Assembly: GCF_004119445.1 (NCBI RefSeq)
Contig: NZ_QICI01000046.1
Span: forward strand, 1-44,474
Direction of reading: 5' to 3'
Length of the DNA: 44,474 nt
Origin: Chryseobacterium sp. CH21
GTDB taxonomy: Bacteria > Bacteroidota > Bacteroidia > Flavobacteriales > Weeksellaceae
A program made the position numbers and the translations under genes. Below, one piece after another: positions 27,291 through 36,154 of this stretch. The number at the start of each line of letters is the position of its first letter. Position 1 is the first letter of the stretch. The notes under the pieces are model-generated. The model was given only the letters and a program-made list of their open reading frames with translations, ran no database searches and was not told where the DNA came from.

Positions 27291-27321
27291 TTTGTAAATC
27301 ATTCAGAAACAATTAAATTTG
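27291..27321 (+). promoter_or_regulatory. Full consensus promoter of the TPR gene-ribH unit
   Basis: TTTG (27291-27294), a 19-base spacer and TAAATTTG (27314-27321), 21 bases before the ATG. Confidence 0.8.
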
Positions 27322-27342
27322 CATTTCAATTTTTAAAAACTT

Positions 27343-28050
27343 ATGGCAAAATTGGGAAAGAGTGCTCAGAACGAGCAAGAAGGTAAAGAAACGGTTGAGT
27401 TCTTTAAAGACCTTGACAGAGAAGCTTTAAATACTGAAAGATTTGTTGAAAAATATTCAAAGCCACTAGGTTTTGTATTTGGAGCATTAATTTTAGGAGT
27501 TTTAGGATTCTTCGCTTACAAGCAATTTGTAGTTGCTCCAAAGAACGCTGAAGCTGTGAAAAGTTTCCTTTCTGCTCAAAAAAGTCTTACTGAAGGTAAA
27601 GATAAAGATGCTTTGGGTGGAAAATCTGCGGCTAACCCAGGTTTTGTAGGTACATATAACGAATATTCTTCTACTAAAATCGGTAAACTTTCATCTTACA
27701 ATGCAGGTTTATTGAAATTCAAAGAAGGAAAATTCCAGGAAGCTTATGATCTTTTAGACCAGTTTTCATCTGATAACAAAACTTTAGTAGCAATGAAATT
27801 CGGAGCTATGGCAGATGCAAAATCAGGTCTTAACAAAAATGATGAGGCTTTAGCTTTATTAGACAAAGCAGCAACGGCTTCTGATGATCCTTATACAACC
27901 TACTATTTCACAAGAAAAGCAGGTATCGTGGCTTTAGGATTAAAGAAAAATGCAGAAGCTAAAAAATACTTCTCTGCAATTGACGAGAAATATCAGGACT
28001 ACGACAACGGAATGTCTGATTCTTATATTGAAATGACTAAATATTACTAA
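27343..28050 (+). CDS. Membrane-anchored tetratricopeptide-repeat protein (YfgM-like)
   Basis: The 235-residue protein has a charged cytoplasmic N-terminus, one transmembrane helix at about residues 44-63 (LGFVFGALILGVLGFFAYKQ) and a periplasmic section with TPR-like helix pairs (SSYNAGLLKFKEGKFQEAYD, ADAKSGLNKNDEALALLDKA, AGIVALGLKKNAEAKKYF). This is the layout of YfgM-type proteins, which associate with the Sec translocon and periplasmic chaperones in E. coli; the role here is inferred. ribH follows 3 bases after its stop codon. Confidence 0.8.
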   Translation: MAKLGKSAQNEQEGKETVEFFKDLDREALNTERFVEKYSKPLGFVFGALILGVLGFFAYKQFVVAPKNAEAVKSFLSAQKSLTEGKDKDALGGKSAANPGFVGTYNEYSSTKIGKLSSYNAGLLKFKEGKFQEAYDLLDQFSSDNKTLVAMKFGAMADAKSGLNKNDEALALLDKAATASDDPYTTYYFTRKAGIVALGLKKNAEAKKYFSAIDEKYQDYDNGMSDSYIEMTKYY

Positions 28051-28053
28051 AAA

Positions 28054-28572
28054 ATGGCAACAGTTAATCTTTCCGATTACAAGCCACTTCATATAACGAA
28101 TGCCGAAGATTTTTCTATCGGCATTGTTTTTTCTGAGTGGAATGATTTTGTAACGTACAATCTTCGTGATGCAGCCTTGGAAATCCTTGAAAAAGAAGGC
28201 GTAAAACCTGAAAACATAAAGCTTTTCCCTGTTCCCGGAGCTTTCGAACTCAACTATGCAAGCATGCAGCTTTGCAAAGAGAGAAAATATGATGCTGTGA
28301 TTTCTATCGGATGTGTGATCCGTGGAGAAACACCTCATTTTGACTATGTATGTTCTGCAGTAGCACAGGGAATCAAAGACTGTAACATCATGACAGATAC
28401 TCCTACTATTTTCTGTGTATTAACAGATGATACCAAAGAGCAATCTATCGCAAGAAGCGGAGGTGATCTTGGAAACAAAGGTGTGGAAGCAGCTGTTACC
28501 GCTTTAAGAATGATTGATTTCAAAAAGAAATTATCTGACAAAAAGGGAAATATCGGTTTCGGACACTCTTAA
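28054..28572 (+). CDS. ribH: 6,7-dimethyl-8-ribityllumazine synthase
   Basis: RibH condenses 5-amino-6-ribitylaminouracil with 3,4-dihydroxy-2-butanone 4-phosphate in riboflavin biosynthesis. The 172-residue protein shows FSEWNDFVTYNLRDAALEIL near residue 28, the substrate-site motif VPGAFELNYASMQL near 58, and ISIGCVIRGETPHFDYVCSA near 83 with the catalytic His. IFCVLTDDTKEQSIARSGG follows near 118. It is co-transcribed with the TPR gene and ends at a terminator. No other riboflavin genes are nearby. Confidence 0.96.
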   Translation: MATVNLSDYKPLHITNAEDFSIGIVFSEWNDFVTYNLRDAALEILEKEGVKPENIKLFPVPGAFELNYASMQLCKERKYDAVISIGCVIRGETPHFDYVCSAVAQGIKDCNIMTDTPTIFCVLTDDTKEQSIARSGGDLGNKGVEAAVTALRMIDFKKKLSDKKGNIGFGHS

Positions 28573-28598
28573 GTAGACAACAATCTTTACAATATAAT

Positions 28599-28626
28599 GG
28601 GACTATTTTTTAATAGTCCTTTTTTA
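28599..28626 (+). terminator. Terminator after ribH
   Basis: GGACTATT, a four-T loop and AATAGTCC, followed by six or more T. Confidence 0.9.
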
Positions 28627-28714
28627 TTGGAGTATTTCCGAATCATAAATCATAAATCTTATTAATAAACGGGATGTTTTTGCTTTATTTCCGTCAAAAG
28701 TTATATACAAAAAC

Positions 28715-28722
28715 TATCTTTG
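28715..28722 (+). promoter_or_regulatory. Promoter -7 element of the LTA-synthase-like gene
   Basis: TATCTTTG, a perfect TAnnTTTG match, 26 bases before the ATG at 28749. It lies downstream of the earlier in-frame ATG at 28674, so translation from 28674 is unlikely. Confidence 0.65.
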
Positions 28723-28748
28723 TGAAAACTAATAAAAACAGTACATAC

Positions 28749-30827
28749 ATGTTTTTAAGCAAAATAAAACCGTTCCTATATTTAGGAGTCTTCTATCTTC
28801 TTATTTCGTTGATAATAAGAACAGTATTCTTTTTTCACCCTATTACGACAGCTAGTTTTGGATTTTTTGAAGTTGTAAAAGTTTTGTTAATAGGTCTGGT
28901 GAATGACATTTTTGTTTTCATCATGGCCAGTTCTATTCTTGCACTTTACTTCCTCTTCCTCTCCAATTCAAAATATAAAAAACCTTACGGATACATTATT
29001 TTGAGTGCTCTCGTTCTATTCTTCCTTTATATCTGGCTTGTTCCAAACAATATTTTCAAGCAATATGGAGGTTCCATTATGGAAATAGCACTTGTTTTTG
29101 TTGGAATAAAGACTCTTTTCTTCGGATTGATGCTTTTCCTTCCTACTCAAAGAACTAAAATACGTAACATATTATATTTCATAACATTACTATTATACGT
29201 TCTTCTGATTATTTTCAACGGAGTAAGTGAATATTTCTTTTATAATGAATTTGGAGTGCGTTATAATTTTATTGCCGTAGATTATCTTATCTATACCAAT
29301 GAAGTGATCGGAAATATCATGGAAAGCTACCCTGTTGTTCCCCTATTTTCAGGAATAATGATCGTTACGCTTACCATCACATGGTTTATTTATAAAAAGA
29401 CAAAAGATGAACTGCTGGAACTTCCTGATTTTAAACAAAAAATGGTGCTTCTTGGTAGTTTTATAGTGCTTTGTGCACTTAGTGCTCTGGCAATACCATC
29501 TTTGATGCAAATCAGGTCTGACAATGTTTTTGCGGATGAAATTGAAGCCAACGGACTTCCTAAGTTCTATTGGGCATTTACCCATAATGAATTGGATTAT
29601 TTCCAGTTTTATTCACAGATTAACCAGCAACAGGCCGAAAAGAATTTCTTAAGCCAGTATCCACAACAAACGCTCTCAAGAAACGTTATTGCAGAACAGC
29701 CTGAACTCAAGAAAAATGTTGTACTGATCTCTATTGAAAGTCTTTCCGCAGATTTCATGGAGCATTACGGCAATACTCAAAAAATCACTCCTTTCCTGGA
29801 CAGCCTTGCAGATAAATCTTTGATGTTTACCAATCTGTATGCAACAGGAAACAGAACGGTACGCGGTCTTGAAGCTTTAACCCTTTGTATTCCTCCTACA
29901 GCAGGAGAAAGTATCATCAAGAGAGATGATAATAAAAATAAATTTACAACCGGAAGTGTTTTCAAATCTAAAGGATATGATGTCAAATTCTTATATGGCG
30001 GCTACAGCTATTTTGATAATATGCAGGATTTCTTTGCAGGAAACGGATATGGTATTGTAGACAGAAACAACTTTAAGCCCGAAGAAATCACTTTTGCTAA
30101 TGTGTGGGGGGTAGCTGATGAAGATATGGCTAAAAAAGCAATTCAGGTGATGAATGCAGAAGCCAAATCAGGAAAACCGTTCTTCAATCATTGGATGACC
30201 GTTTCCAACCACAGACCATTTACTTATCCGGACGGAAGAATAGACATTCCGGGAACAGCGAAATCACGTGAAGGTGGTGTAAAATATACAGATTACTCTC
30301 TTAAGCTATTCTTTGATATGGCTAAAAAACAGGATTGGTATAAAAACACGGTATTTATTATCATTGCAGACCACTGTGCATCAAGTGCCGGAAAAACAGA
30401 ACTTCCGATGGATAAATACAGAATTCCAGCAATGGTCTTTTCAGAAGGTTTTGTACAGCCTCAAAAATTTGAGGGATTAATGTCTCAAATCGACCTGATG
30501 CCTACTGTTTTAGGACTGTTGAATTTCAACTATCAGTCTAAATTCCTTGGACAGGATGTATTTAAACCGGAATTCCAGCCTAAAGCTTATATTGCAACAT
30601 ATCAGGATTTAGGTTTTGTAAAAGATGGCCGCCTGACGATTATTTCTCCTGTAAAGAAAGTGAAACAGTATTCTTTAGAACTGGAAAAAAGCGATCTTGC
30701 ACCGGCATTCAAGCTGTATTATGACGAGAAATTATTGAAAAATACAGATCAAAAACTGGTAGATGATGCAGTATCAGCCTATCAGTCTACTTCGTACTGG
30801 TTAAAAACCAAACAACTTAACAGATAA
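28749..30827 (+). CDS. LTA synthase family membrane sulfatase-fold protein
   Basis: The 692-residue protein has about five N-terminal transmembrane helices (to about residue 240) and a C-terminal sulfatase/alkaline-phosphatase-fold domain. Metal and catalytic signatures like those of LtaS and phosphoethanolamine transferases are present: VLISIESLSADFMEHYG (metal Glu), TGNRTVRGLEALTL (catalytic Thr), WMTVSNHRPF, and IIADHCASSAG (Asp-His metal pair). In Gram-positives LtaS polymerises glycerol phosphate. In a Gram-negative a phosphoglycerol or phosphoethanolamine transfer to envelope glycans or lipids is more likely, but the substrate cannot be told. The frame extends to an ATG at 28674; the promoter at 28715-28722 supports 28749. 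Confidence 0.88.
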   Translation: MFLSKIKPFLYLGVFYLLISLIIRTVFFFHPITTASFGFFEVVKVLLIGLVNDIFVFIMASSILALYFLFLSNSKYKKPYGYIILSALVLFFLYIWLVPNNIFKQYGGSIMEIALVFVGIKTLFFGLMLFLPTQRTKIRNILYFITLLLYVLLIIFNGVSEYFFYNEFGVRYNFIAVDYLIYTNEVIGNIMESYPVVPLFSGIMIVTLTITWFIYKKTKDELLELPDFKQKMVLLGSFIVLCALSALAIPSLMQIRSDNVFADEIEANGLPKFYWAFTHNELDYFQFYSQINQQQAEKNFLSQYPQQTLSRNVIAEQPELKKNVVLISIESLSADFMEHYGNTQKITPFLDSLADKSLMFTNLYATGNRTVRGLEALTLCIPPTAGESIIKRDDNKNKFTTGSVFKSKGYDVKFLYGGYSYFDNMQDFFAGNGYGIVDRNNFKPEEITFANVWGVADEDMAKKAIQVMNAEAKSGKPFFNHWMTVSNHRPFTYPDGRIDIPGTAKSREGGVKYTDYSLKLFFDMAKKQDWYKNTVFIIIADHCASSAGKTELPMDKYRIPAMVFSEGFVQPQKFEGLMSQIDLMPTVLGLLNFNYQSKFLGQDVFKPEFQPKAYIATYQDLGFVKDGRLTIISPVKKVKQYSLELEKSDLAPAFKLYYDEKLLKNTDQKLVDDAVSAYQSTSYWLKTKQLNR

Positions 30828-30893
30828 ATATCTAGATATTTTTCGCTTATAGTTTGGCGTAAATTATTTAAATTAACACATAAATTTATTATC

Positions 30894-31757
30894 ATGAAAT
30901 GGACAGACGACAGAGGCGGAAACGTTGATGACCGCCGTGGTTCAGGAGGCGGAGGCGGCGGAATGATTGTAGGAGGCGGACTCGGAACTCTAATTATTGC
31001 AGCCATTGTATTCTTTTTGGGAGGTGACCCATCCGGTATTTTGAATTCCGGAAGTATACAATCTTCGGGAAATTCCGGAGAACAAAGAGAGCTTACAGCT
31101 GGTGAAAAACAGGTGGGACAAATGGTTGATATGATGGCCAAATGGAATATTCTTACCTGGGATCAGATTTTTAAGGAAAACGGAATGACTTACAGTGCTC
31201 CTCAGGTAGTCCTTTTTGAAAATACAACTTCTTCAGCATGTGGTACAGCTCAGTCTGCCATGGGACCATTCTATTGTCCAGCTGATCAGAAAGTTTATAT
31301 GGATATGAGCTTTTTTGGTGAACTTCAGCAGAAATTCGGAGCTAAGGTAACTGAGTTTACAGTAGCTTATGTTCTTGCACACGAAGTAGGACATCACGTA
31401 CAGACACTTCTGGGAACTACTCAGAAAGTAGATGCATTAAGAAGAAGCGGAAGATATTCTGAAGAACAGATGAACAGAGTATCTGTTGCTACAGAATTAC
31501 AGGCCGATTTCTATGCAGGAGTTTGGGCAAAAAGAACCAATGACAGCAAGCACATTCTGGAACCCGGAGATATTGAATCTGCAATAGATGCTGCTGAAGC
31601 AGTTGGGGATGATAACATTCAGAAAAGAGCACAGGGATATGTGAATCAGGAAAGCTTTACCCACGGATCTTCTGCACAACGTAAAGAATGGTTTATGAAA
31701 GGCTACAATACCGGAGATATCAGACAGGGAAATACTTTCGATCAGCTTTTGAAATAA
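30894..31757 (+). CDS. Neutral zinc metallopeptidase, YpfJ/KPN_02809 family
   Basis: The 287-residue protein has the family layout: an N-terminal KWTDDRGGNVDDRRG motif, a Gly-rich stretch, one transmembrane helix at about residues 25-43 (VGGGLGTLIIAAIVFFLGG), then a zinc metallopeptidase domain (PF04228). The zinc motif is HEVGHHVQ with H163, E164 and H167; the probable third ligand region is ATELQADFYAGVWA near 200. Substrates of this family are unknown. A near-consensus promoter box (TAAATTTA, 30881-30888) precedes it. The GG-leader peptide gene follows 36 bases after its stop without a terminator between, so both may be on one transcript. Confidence 0.9.
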   Translation: MKWTDDRGGNVDDRRGSGGGGGGMIVGGGLGTLIIAAIVFFLGGDPSGILNSGSIQSSGNSGEQRELTAGEKQVGQMVDMMAKWNILTWDQIFKENGMTYSAPQVVLFENTTSSACGTAQSAMGPFYCPADQKVYMDMSFFGELQQKFGAKVTEFTVAYVLAHEVGHHVQTLLGTTQKVDALRRSGRYSEEQMNRVSVATELQADFYAGVWAKRTNDSKHILEPGDIESAIDAAEAVGDDNIQKRAQGYVNQESFTHGSSAQRKEWFMKGYNTGDIRQGNTFDQLLK

Positions 31758-31793
31758 TTTTCATACATTAGCAATTCATAAAAACTAATTTCA

Positions 31794-31991
31794 ATGAAAA
31801 TCAAAAAAAATTTTGAGAGCAAAGCTATTAAGCTTTCTAAAGATGCAATGAAAAATATCGGAGGCGGAATGAAGCATACACCATGCCGTTCGTACAATGT
31901 AGAAGATAGAAGACCTGGAGCATCCGCTTTATGGATTCAAAAATTGGAAACATTTGCACATAATTTTATGTATTGTCCCGATCATCTATAA
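31794..31991 (+). CDS. Small GG-leader peptide precursor (bacteriocin/natural-product-like)
   Basis: The 65-residue product has a leader-like first half: Lys-rich MKIKKNFESKAIKLSK, then DAMKNIGGG. A helix with L-S-K-x-x-M-K-x-I ending in Gly-Gly is the pattern of Bacteroidota precursor peptides cut by C39 peptidases or modified by RiPP enzymes. The presumed core of about 40 residues (after G24 or G25) has two cysteines, C31 and C61, that could form a disulfide, one Trp and three His. No modification enzyme, C39 transporter or immunity gene is recognisable in the window. It has its own strong terminator. The function and even the secretion route are unknown. Confidence 0.7.
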   Translation: MKIKKNFESKAIKLSKDAMKNIGGGMKHTPCRSYNVEDRRPGASALWIQKLETFAHNFMYCPDHL

Positions 31992-31996
31992 CAAAT

Positions 31997-32028
31997 AAAA
32001 ACCCCAGAAAAATTTTCTGGGGTTTTTA
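31997..32028. terminator. Bidirectional terminator between the peptide gene and the GLPGLI operon
   Basis: AAAACCCCAGAAAA and TTTTCTGGGGTTTT form a 14-bp perfect stem with a very small loop. A and T runs on the two sides let it serve the plus-strand peptide gene and the minus-strand GLPGLI genes. Confidence 0.9.
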
Positions 32029-32030
32029 TT

Positions 32031-32894
32031 TTATTGCAATTCGATTGGGTTAGAATTTTTCTTCGCTTCTTCTTTTACCCTTTCTTCCATTCTTTTTCTC
32101 ATATCAGCAGGATTCTGGTTTCCGCCACCACCTCCAGGGCCTCTTCCACCGCCACCTACTCTCATTGTAGTCGCAAATCCACCTTGTCCACCACTTTGAT
32201 TCATGAATGACATCGGATCAGTCTTGAACTTTTGCTGCTGCTTTAAATAATCAGCTCTTTTCACTTTTAAAGTATTTCCAAACTGATTCAAAGTCGGAAA
32301 CTCAGCAATTTTATAATTCTTCATTAAATCAAAAGAATACTCTCCTTTATCATCTTCCACTTTTACAATCAGTCCCGGAAGCCCTCCGAACTTATAAGGT
32401 CCATCCTGGTAAGGAAGATCTGTGGTAAACCATGCTGTCCATTTTCTTCCTCCAAAATCAGTTTCAGCTTTCTGAACTTTGTATTCGCCAATTTTTCTTG
32501 TTTCTGATCCAATTTTCCAGTTCAGAGGTCTGTCTTCTTCGTATGAATAGATATCTCGTCCAATTCTGTCTTTAAAATAGGTCTTTTGGTTGGTCTTATC
32601 TTTTTCTACAGAATAATTGATATTGGTTCTCAAACCTTCCATCTGATCTCTGTTGATACTTCCTCTTCCACCTCCACCTTGAAAAGCTTTCTGCATGATA
32701 GAATCTCTTTTGATTCGGTTTTCAGAATAAAATACAGATTTCTCAGGAGAAATATCCAGATAAGCGTTTTCAGTTTTGATATCGGTTTTATTTTCTGCAT
32801 CAGGCTTCATAGTCACCTGATACACAAACCTGTTTGTCTGTGCAGAAACATTCTGTATAAAGAGTGCCAATGCGATAATACCTAATTTTTTCAT
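32031..32894 (-). CDS. GLPGLI family protein, second gene of pair
   Basis: The 287-residue exported protein has signal peptide MKKLGIIALALFIQNVSA and the family sequence DGPYKFGGLPGLIVKVEDDK near residue 165. It also has WTAWFTTDLPY just before and the family start NRFVYQVTMKPD. A Gly/Arg-rich segment (RVGGGGRGPGGGGGNQN) is followed by a charged helix and the terminal NPIELQ. GLPGLI proteins are confined to Bacteroidota and have no established function. It lies 12 bases after its paralog in one operon. Confidence 0.9.
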   Translation of the reverse strand: MKKLGIIALALFIQNVSAQTNRFVYQVTMKPDAENKTDIKTENAYLDISPEKSVFYSENRIKRDSIMQKAFQGGGGRGSINRDQMEGLRTNINYSVEKDKTNQKTYFKDRIGRDIYSYEEDRPLNWKIGSETRKIGEYKVQKAETDFGGRKWTAWFTTDLPYQDGPYKFGGLPGLIVKVEDDKGEYSFDLMKNYKIAEFPTLNQFGNTLKVKRADYLKQQQKFKTDPMSFMNQSGGQGGFATTMRVGGGGRGPGGGGGNQNPADMRKRMEERVKEEAKKNSNPIELQ

Positions 32895-32906
32895 TTATAT
32901 TTTTAT

Positions 32907-33847
32907 TTATTTTAATTCAATTGGATTTTGTACTGTATTCGTAAAAGAAGAAGTATCAGCAGATGAGCCTTGTGACATCGGCATCCCCTGATTGTCACCG
33001 CCCATTCCTCCTCTGTGCATTCCGCCCCCTCCGTGGCCTCCGCCTCTCATTCCACCGCCGCCCATGCCGCCATTATGTCTTCCTCCTCCCATATTCATAT
33101 TTTCACCACCATTATTTCCGGCTATTGTTTTTCTGTTTTTACCAAACTCCAGCTCCAGGGCAGCTTTATCTCCATGGAAATTGACTCTTGTGCTTTGTTT
33201 GGCTTCAGCACTTATCTGTTCCTCAAAAGCATTTTTAATCGTTATTTTCTTAACAAGATCAAATTTATAATCTCCTTTGTCATCTTCCAGCTTTACAATC
33301 AATCCCGGTAATCCAGAGAATTTGTAAGGACCATCAGATAAAGGAATTTCTTTGGTGAACCATGCTGTCCAGACTCTTCCCCCAAACTCTGCAACTGCTT
33401 TTTGGGCAGAATATCCATTTTGTTTTTCAATTACATTGGTCACATCCCATTTTACAGGTCTGTCTTCCTGATAATAAATTTGTTTTCCAGCCGCTCTTTC
33501 ATAATAATATACTTTCTGATCCGGAATGCTTTTAGAAATAAAATATTCAAAGAAAGTAGGTTCAAAATGTTTCTTTCCTTCCAGCTTTGAAAAATCTTTT
33601 TCACCTTTTTTATCATTTTCTTTCGCCTCTGATCTTAGAGAAGTAAAAAGAGAGTCTTTTTTCAATTTATTTTCGCTGATAAATAAAGAACGGTCTCCTT
33701 TAATATCCAAAAAAGTTCTTTCACTTTTCATGCTTACCAGATTGATAGAATCTGGGTTTACCAGGGTTTCGTAAACAAATCTTGTAGTCTGTCCATAAGA
33801 GACTACCGTGAAAAACAACACAAAAAAAGCAGCTATTTTTGTTTCAT
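32907..33847 (-). CDS. GLPGLI family protein, first gene of pair; signal peptide frameshifted as read
   Basis: The protein has TRFVYETLVNPDS near the mature start, VWTAWFTKEIPLSDGPYKFS and GLPGLIVKLEDDKGDYKFD. Its Gly/Met/His-rich C-terminal stretch (GGGGMRGGGHGGGGMHRGG) is longer than in its paralog, and the end is NPIELK. The start ATG at 33847-33845 runs into TAG after four codons. One more base in the five-T run at 33836-33840 (plus strand) would give MKQKIAAFFVLFFTVVSYGQ, a normal signal peptide. As read, the frame opens only at a GTG at 33821. The promoter at 33868-33875 fits the upstream ATG. Gly/His/Met-rich tails might bind metal, which is speculation. Confidence 0.82.
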
Positions 33848-33867
33848 TACCAATTTTATTTATAGAT

Positions 33868-33875
33868 CAAAAATA
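33868..33875 (-). promoter_or_regulatory. Promoter -7 element of the GLPGLI pair
   Basis: TATTTTTG on the minus strand, 20 bases upstream of the ATG at 33847. Its position supports that ATG as the original start. Confidence 0.6.
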
Positions 33876-34000
33876 CGATTCAAGGTTAAAATCCGTAAGA
33901 AAATCTTCACATTGAAAGGCTAAATTTATCTTTTTTTAACATATTTTGTTCCTCCGAACCGAGCTATTAATATAAGAATCATTAAAATAGATATCTTCGA

Positions 34001-34032
34001 TTTGAGATTGCGGAAATTAGTTCGTATTTTTG
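34001..34032 (+). promoter_or_regulatory. Full consensus promoter of the suf cluster
   Basis: TTTG (34001-34004), a 20-base spacer and TATTTTTG (34025-34032), 28 bases before the sufA-like ATG. I see no IscR-like or Fur-like operator that I would defend. Confidence 0.8.
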
Positions 34033-34060
34033 CATCATTAAATCATTCTAAATAAATACA

Positions 34061-34390
34061 ATGATAAAAGTATCAGACTATGCAAAGGAGAAAGCCATCC
34101 AGTTGATGACGGAAGATGGTTTTAACCCTGCTGAAGATTATATAAGAGTAGGGGTGAAAAGCGGCGGATGCTCTGGTTTAGAGTATGTTTTAAAGTTTGA
34201 TAACCAAAAAACAGACACAGATCAGATTTTTGAAGATAATAATATTAAAATTATTATAGATAAAAAATCCATCCTTTATTTAGCAGGAACAACTCTTGAG
34301 TATTCAGGAGGATTGAACGGAAAAGGGTTTGTTTTTAACAACCCGAATGCATCCAGAACATGTGGATGTGGAGAATCATTTAGTCTTTAG
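34061..34390 (+). CDS. sufA: A-type iron-sulfur carrier (SufA/IscA/ErpA family)
   Basis: The 109-residue A-type carrier accepts Fe-S clusters from the SufBCD scaffold and passes them to target proteins. The three cluster-ligand cysteines are present: C37 in KSGGCSGLEY and C101 and C103 in SRTCGCGESF. It is the first gene of the suf cluster, 82 bases ahead of sufB, under a full consensus promoter. In flavobacterial genomes it may be labelled HesB/IscA or ErpA; the location beside sufB favours the SufA role. Confidence 0.92.
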   Translation: MIKVSDYAKEKAIQLMTEDGFNPAEDYIRVGVKSGGCSGLEYVLKFDNQKTDTDQIFEDNNIKIIIDKKSILYLAGTTLEYSGGLNGKGFVFNNPNASRTCGCGESFSL

Positions 34391-34472
34391 AGAAAAGACC
34401 TTAGATCCTAGATTCCAGACCTCAGAGCTTTTCTGAATTCTGAAATTGAAAATCTGAAATCTAAAAAAAATA
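34391..34472. repeat. Short degenerate TCTGAAAT repeats between sufA and sufB
   Basis: The gap contains an imperfect series (TTCTGAATTCTGAAATTG, then AATCTGAAATCT) preceded by CTAGATTCCAGACCTC. Such runs are common between genes in these genomes as far as I recall. No function is apparent. Confidence 0.35.
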
Positions 34473-35921
34473 ATGAGTAAATATACAGAAGACGATTTAA
34501 GAGTCGATCTAGAAAATAAAAAATATGAATTCGGTTGGGAAACGAAGATTGATTATGAAGATTTCCCGATCGGTTTAAATGAGGACATCATCCGTGCCAT
34601 CTCTGCTAAAAAAGAAGAGCCGGAATGGATGACTGAATGGCGTTTGGAGTCTTTCAAAATCTGGCAGAAAATGGTAGAGCCTAACTGGGCCAATATCAAG
34701 TATGAAAAACCAGATTTTCAGGCAATCCGTTACTATGCTGCTCCTAAAGTAAAGCCTGAACTGGCTAGTCTTGACGAGGTAGATCCTGAATTATTGAAAA
34801 CATTCGCTAAGCTAGGGATTAACATCGAAGAGCAAAAAAGACTTTCCGGAGTTGCCGTAGATATCGTAATGGACTCAGTTTCTGTGAAAACCACTTTCCA
34901 GGATACATTGGCAGAAAAAGGAATTATTTTCTGTTCAATTTCTGAGGCTATTAAAAACCATCCTGATTTAGTAAGAAAATATCTTGGAAAAGTAGTTCCG
35001 AGAGGAGATAATTTCTACGCAGCACTGAACTCCGCAGTATTTTCTGACGGAAGTTTCTGTTATATTCCTAAGGGTGTAAAATGTCCTATGGAACTTTCCA
35101 CTTATTTCCGTATCAATCAGGCAGGAACAGGTCAGTTTGAAAGAACGCTTCTTGTGGCTGATGAGGGAAGTTATGTTTCTTATCTTGAAGGATGTACAGC
35201 ACCATCAAGAGATGAAAACCAGCTTCACGCTGCGGTAGTGGAACTGATCGCTTTAGATAATGCAGAAATCAAATATTCAACCGTTCAAAACTGGTATCCT
35301 GGTAATGAAGAAGGAAAAGGCGGGGTATTCAACTTTGTAACGAAAAGAGGTCTTTGTGAAAGAAATGCAAAAATCTCATGGACACAGGTTGAAACAGGTT
35401 CTGCTGTAACATGGAAATATCCGTCTTGTATTCTTAAAGGAGACAATTCTATCGGAGAGTTCTACTCTATTGCGGTAACCAACAACCACCAGTATGCAGA
35501 TACAGGAACAAAAATGATCCACATCGGGAAGAATACCAAATCAACAATTATTTCAAAAGGTATTTCTGCCGGAAAATCTCAAAACTCATACAGAGGACAG
35601 GTAAAAGTAATGCCTTCTGCTAAAGGAGCAAGAAACTTCTCACAATGTGACTCTTTATTGATGGGTAATGAATGTGGAGCTCATACTTTCCCGTATATTG
35701 AAATCAAAGATCCTACGGCACAGTTAGAGCACGAGGCAACGACTTCAAAAATCGGGGAAGATCAGATTTTCTACTGTAACCAGAGAGGTATTGATACTGA
35801 AAGAGCAATCGCCCTGATTGTGAATGGCTTCAGTAAAGAAGTTTTAAATAAATTACCTATGGAATTTGCTATTGAAGCTCAGAAATTACTTGAGATTTCA
35901 CTAGAAGGTTCGGTAGGATAA
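34473..35921 (+). CDS. sufB: Fe-S cluster assembly scaffold protein SufB
   Basis: SufB is the core of the SufBC2D complex, where sulfur from SufS and iron are assembled into a cluster. The 482-residue protein starts [20 protein letters not shown]. It contains [20 protein letters not shown] near residue 204, [20 protein letters not shown] near 229, a beta-helix core and [20 protein letters not shown] near 398, where the conserved Cys has been implicated as a cluster or sulfur site. [20 protein letters not shown] is at the C-terminal helical domain. A 233-base gap, in which I see no gene or hairpin, separates it from sufC. Confidence 0.97.
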   Translation: MSKYTEDDLRVDLENKKYEFGWETKIDYEDFPIGLNEDIIRAISAKKEEPEWMTEWRLESFKIWQKMVEPNWANIKYEKPDFQAIRYYAAPKVKPELASLDEVDPELLKTFAKLGINIEEQKRLSGVAVDIVMDSVSVKTTFQDTLAEKGIIFCSISEAIKNHPDLVRKYLGKVVPRGDNFYAALNSAVFSDGSFCYIPKGVKCPMELSTYFRINQAGTGQFERTLLVADEGSYVSYLEGCTAPSRDENQLHAAVVELIALDNAEIKYSTVQNWYPGNEEGKGGVFNFVTKRGLCERNAKISWTQVETGSAVTWKYPSCILKGDNSIGEFYSIAVTNNHQYADTGTKMIHIGKNTKSTIISKGISAGKSQNSYRGQVKVMPSAKGARNFSQCDSLLMGNECGAHTFPYIEIKDPTAQLEHEATTSKIGEDQIFYCNQRGIDTERAIALIVNGFSKEVLNKLPMEFAIEAQKLLEISLEGSVG

Positions 35922-36154
35922 AATAAATACTTCAGATAAAAACAAACTGATTTAATGGCAAGGTTTTCAGTGTTTTTATCAGATCAAAAACCGTTTTATA
36001 CGGAAATATAAGTTCTCGTCTTCCCAGAAGATGATGACAAAACATAAAATATAAAAAGCTTCTATCCGTCTCTTAAGGAAATGTTCCAGATAAAGACAAT
36101 GTGTATATACAGAGATGAGGCTCACACAATTATAAAAAGCAAAAGTTAGCAAGA

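Noticed and set aside
30826..30845. AAATATCTAGATATTT palindrome after the LTA-synthase-like gene, as a terminator
   Set aside because: The stem is all A/T apart from two pairs and has no loop, so it would be too weak to be confident about.
32963..33311. Several Pro/His/Ser-rich plus-strand frames opposite the GLPGLI gene
   Set aside because: They are complements of the Gly-rich repeat of the GLPGLI protein.
35955..36011. An 18-codon ATG frame in the gap between sufB and sufC
   Set aside because: Too short, with no resemblance to any peptide family and no initiation signal.
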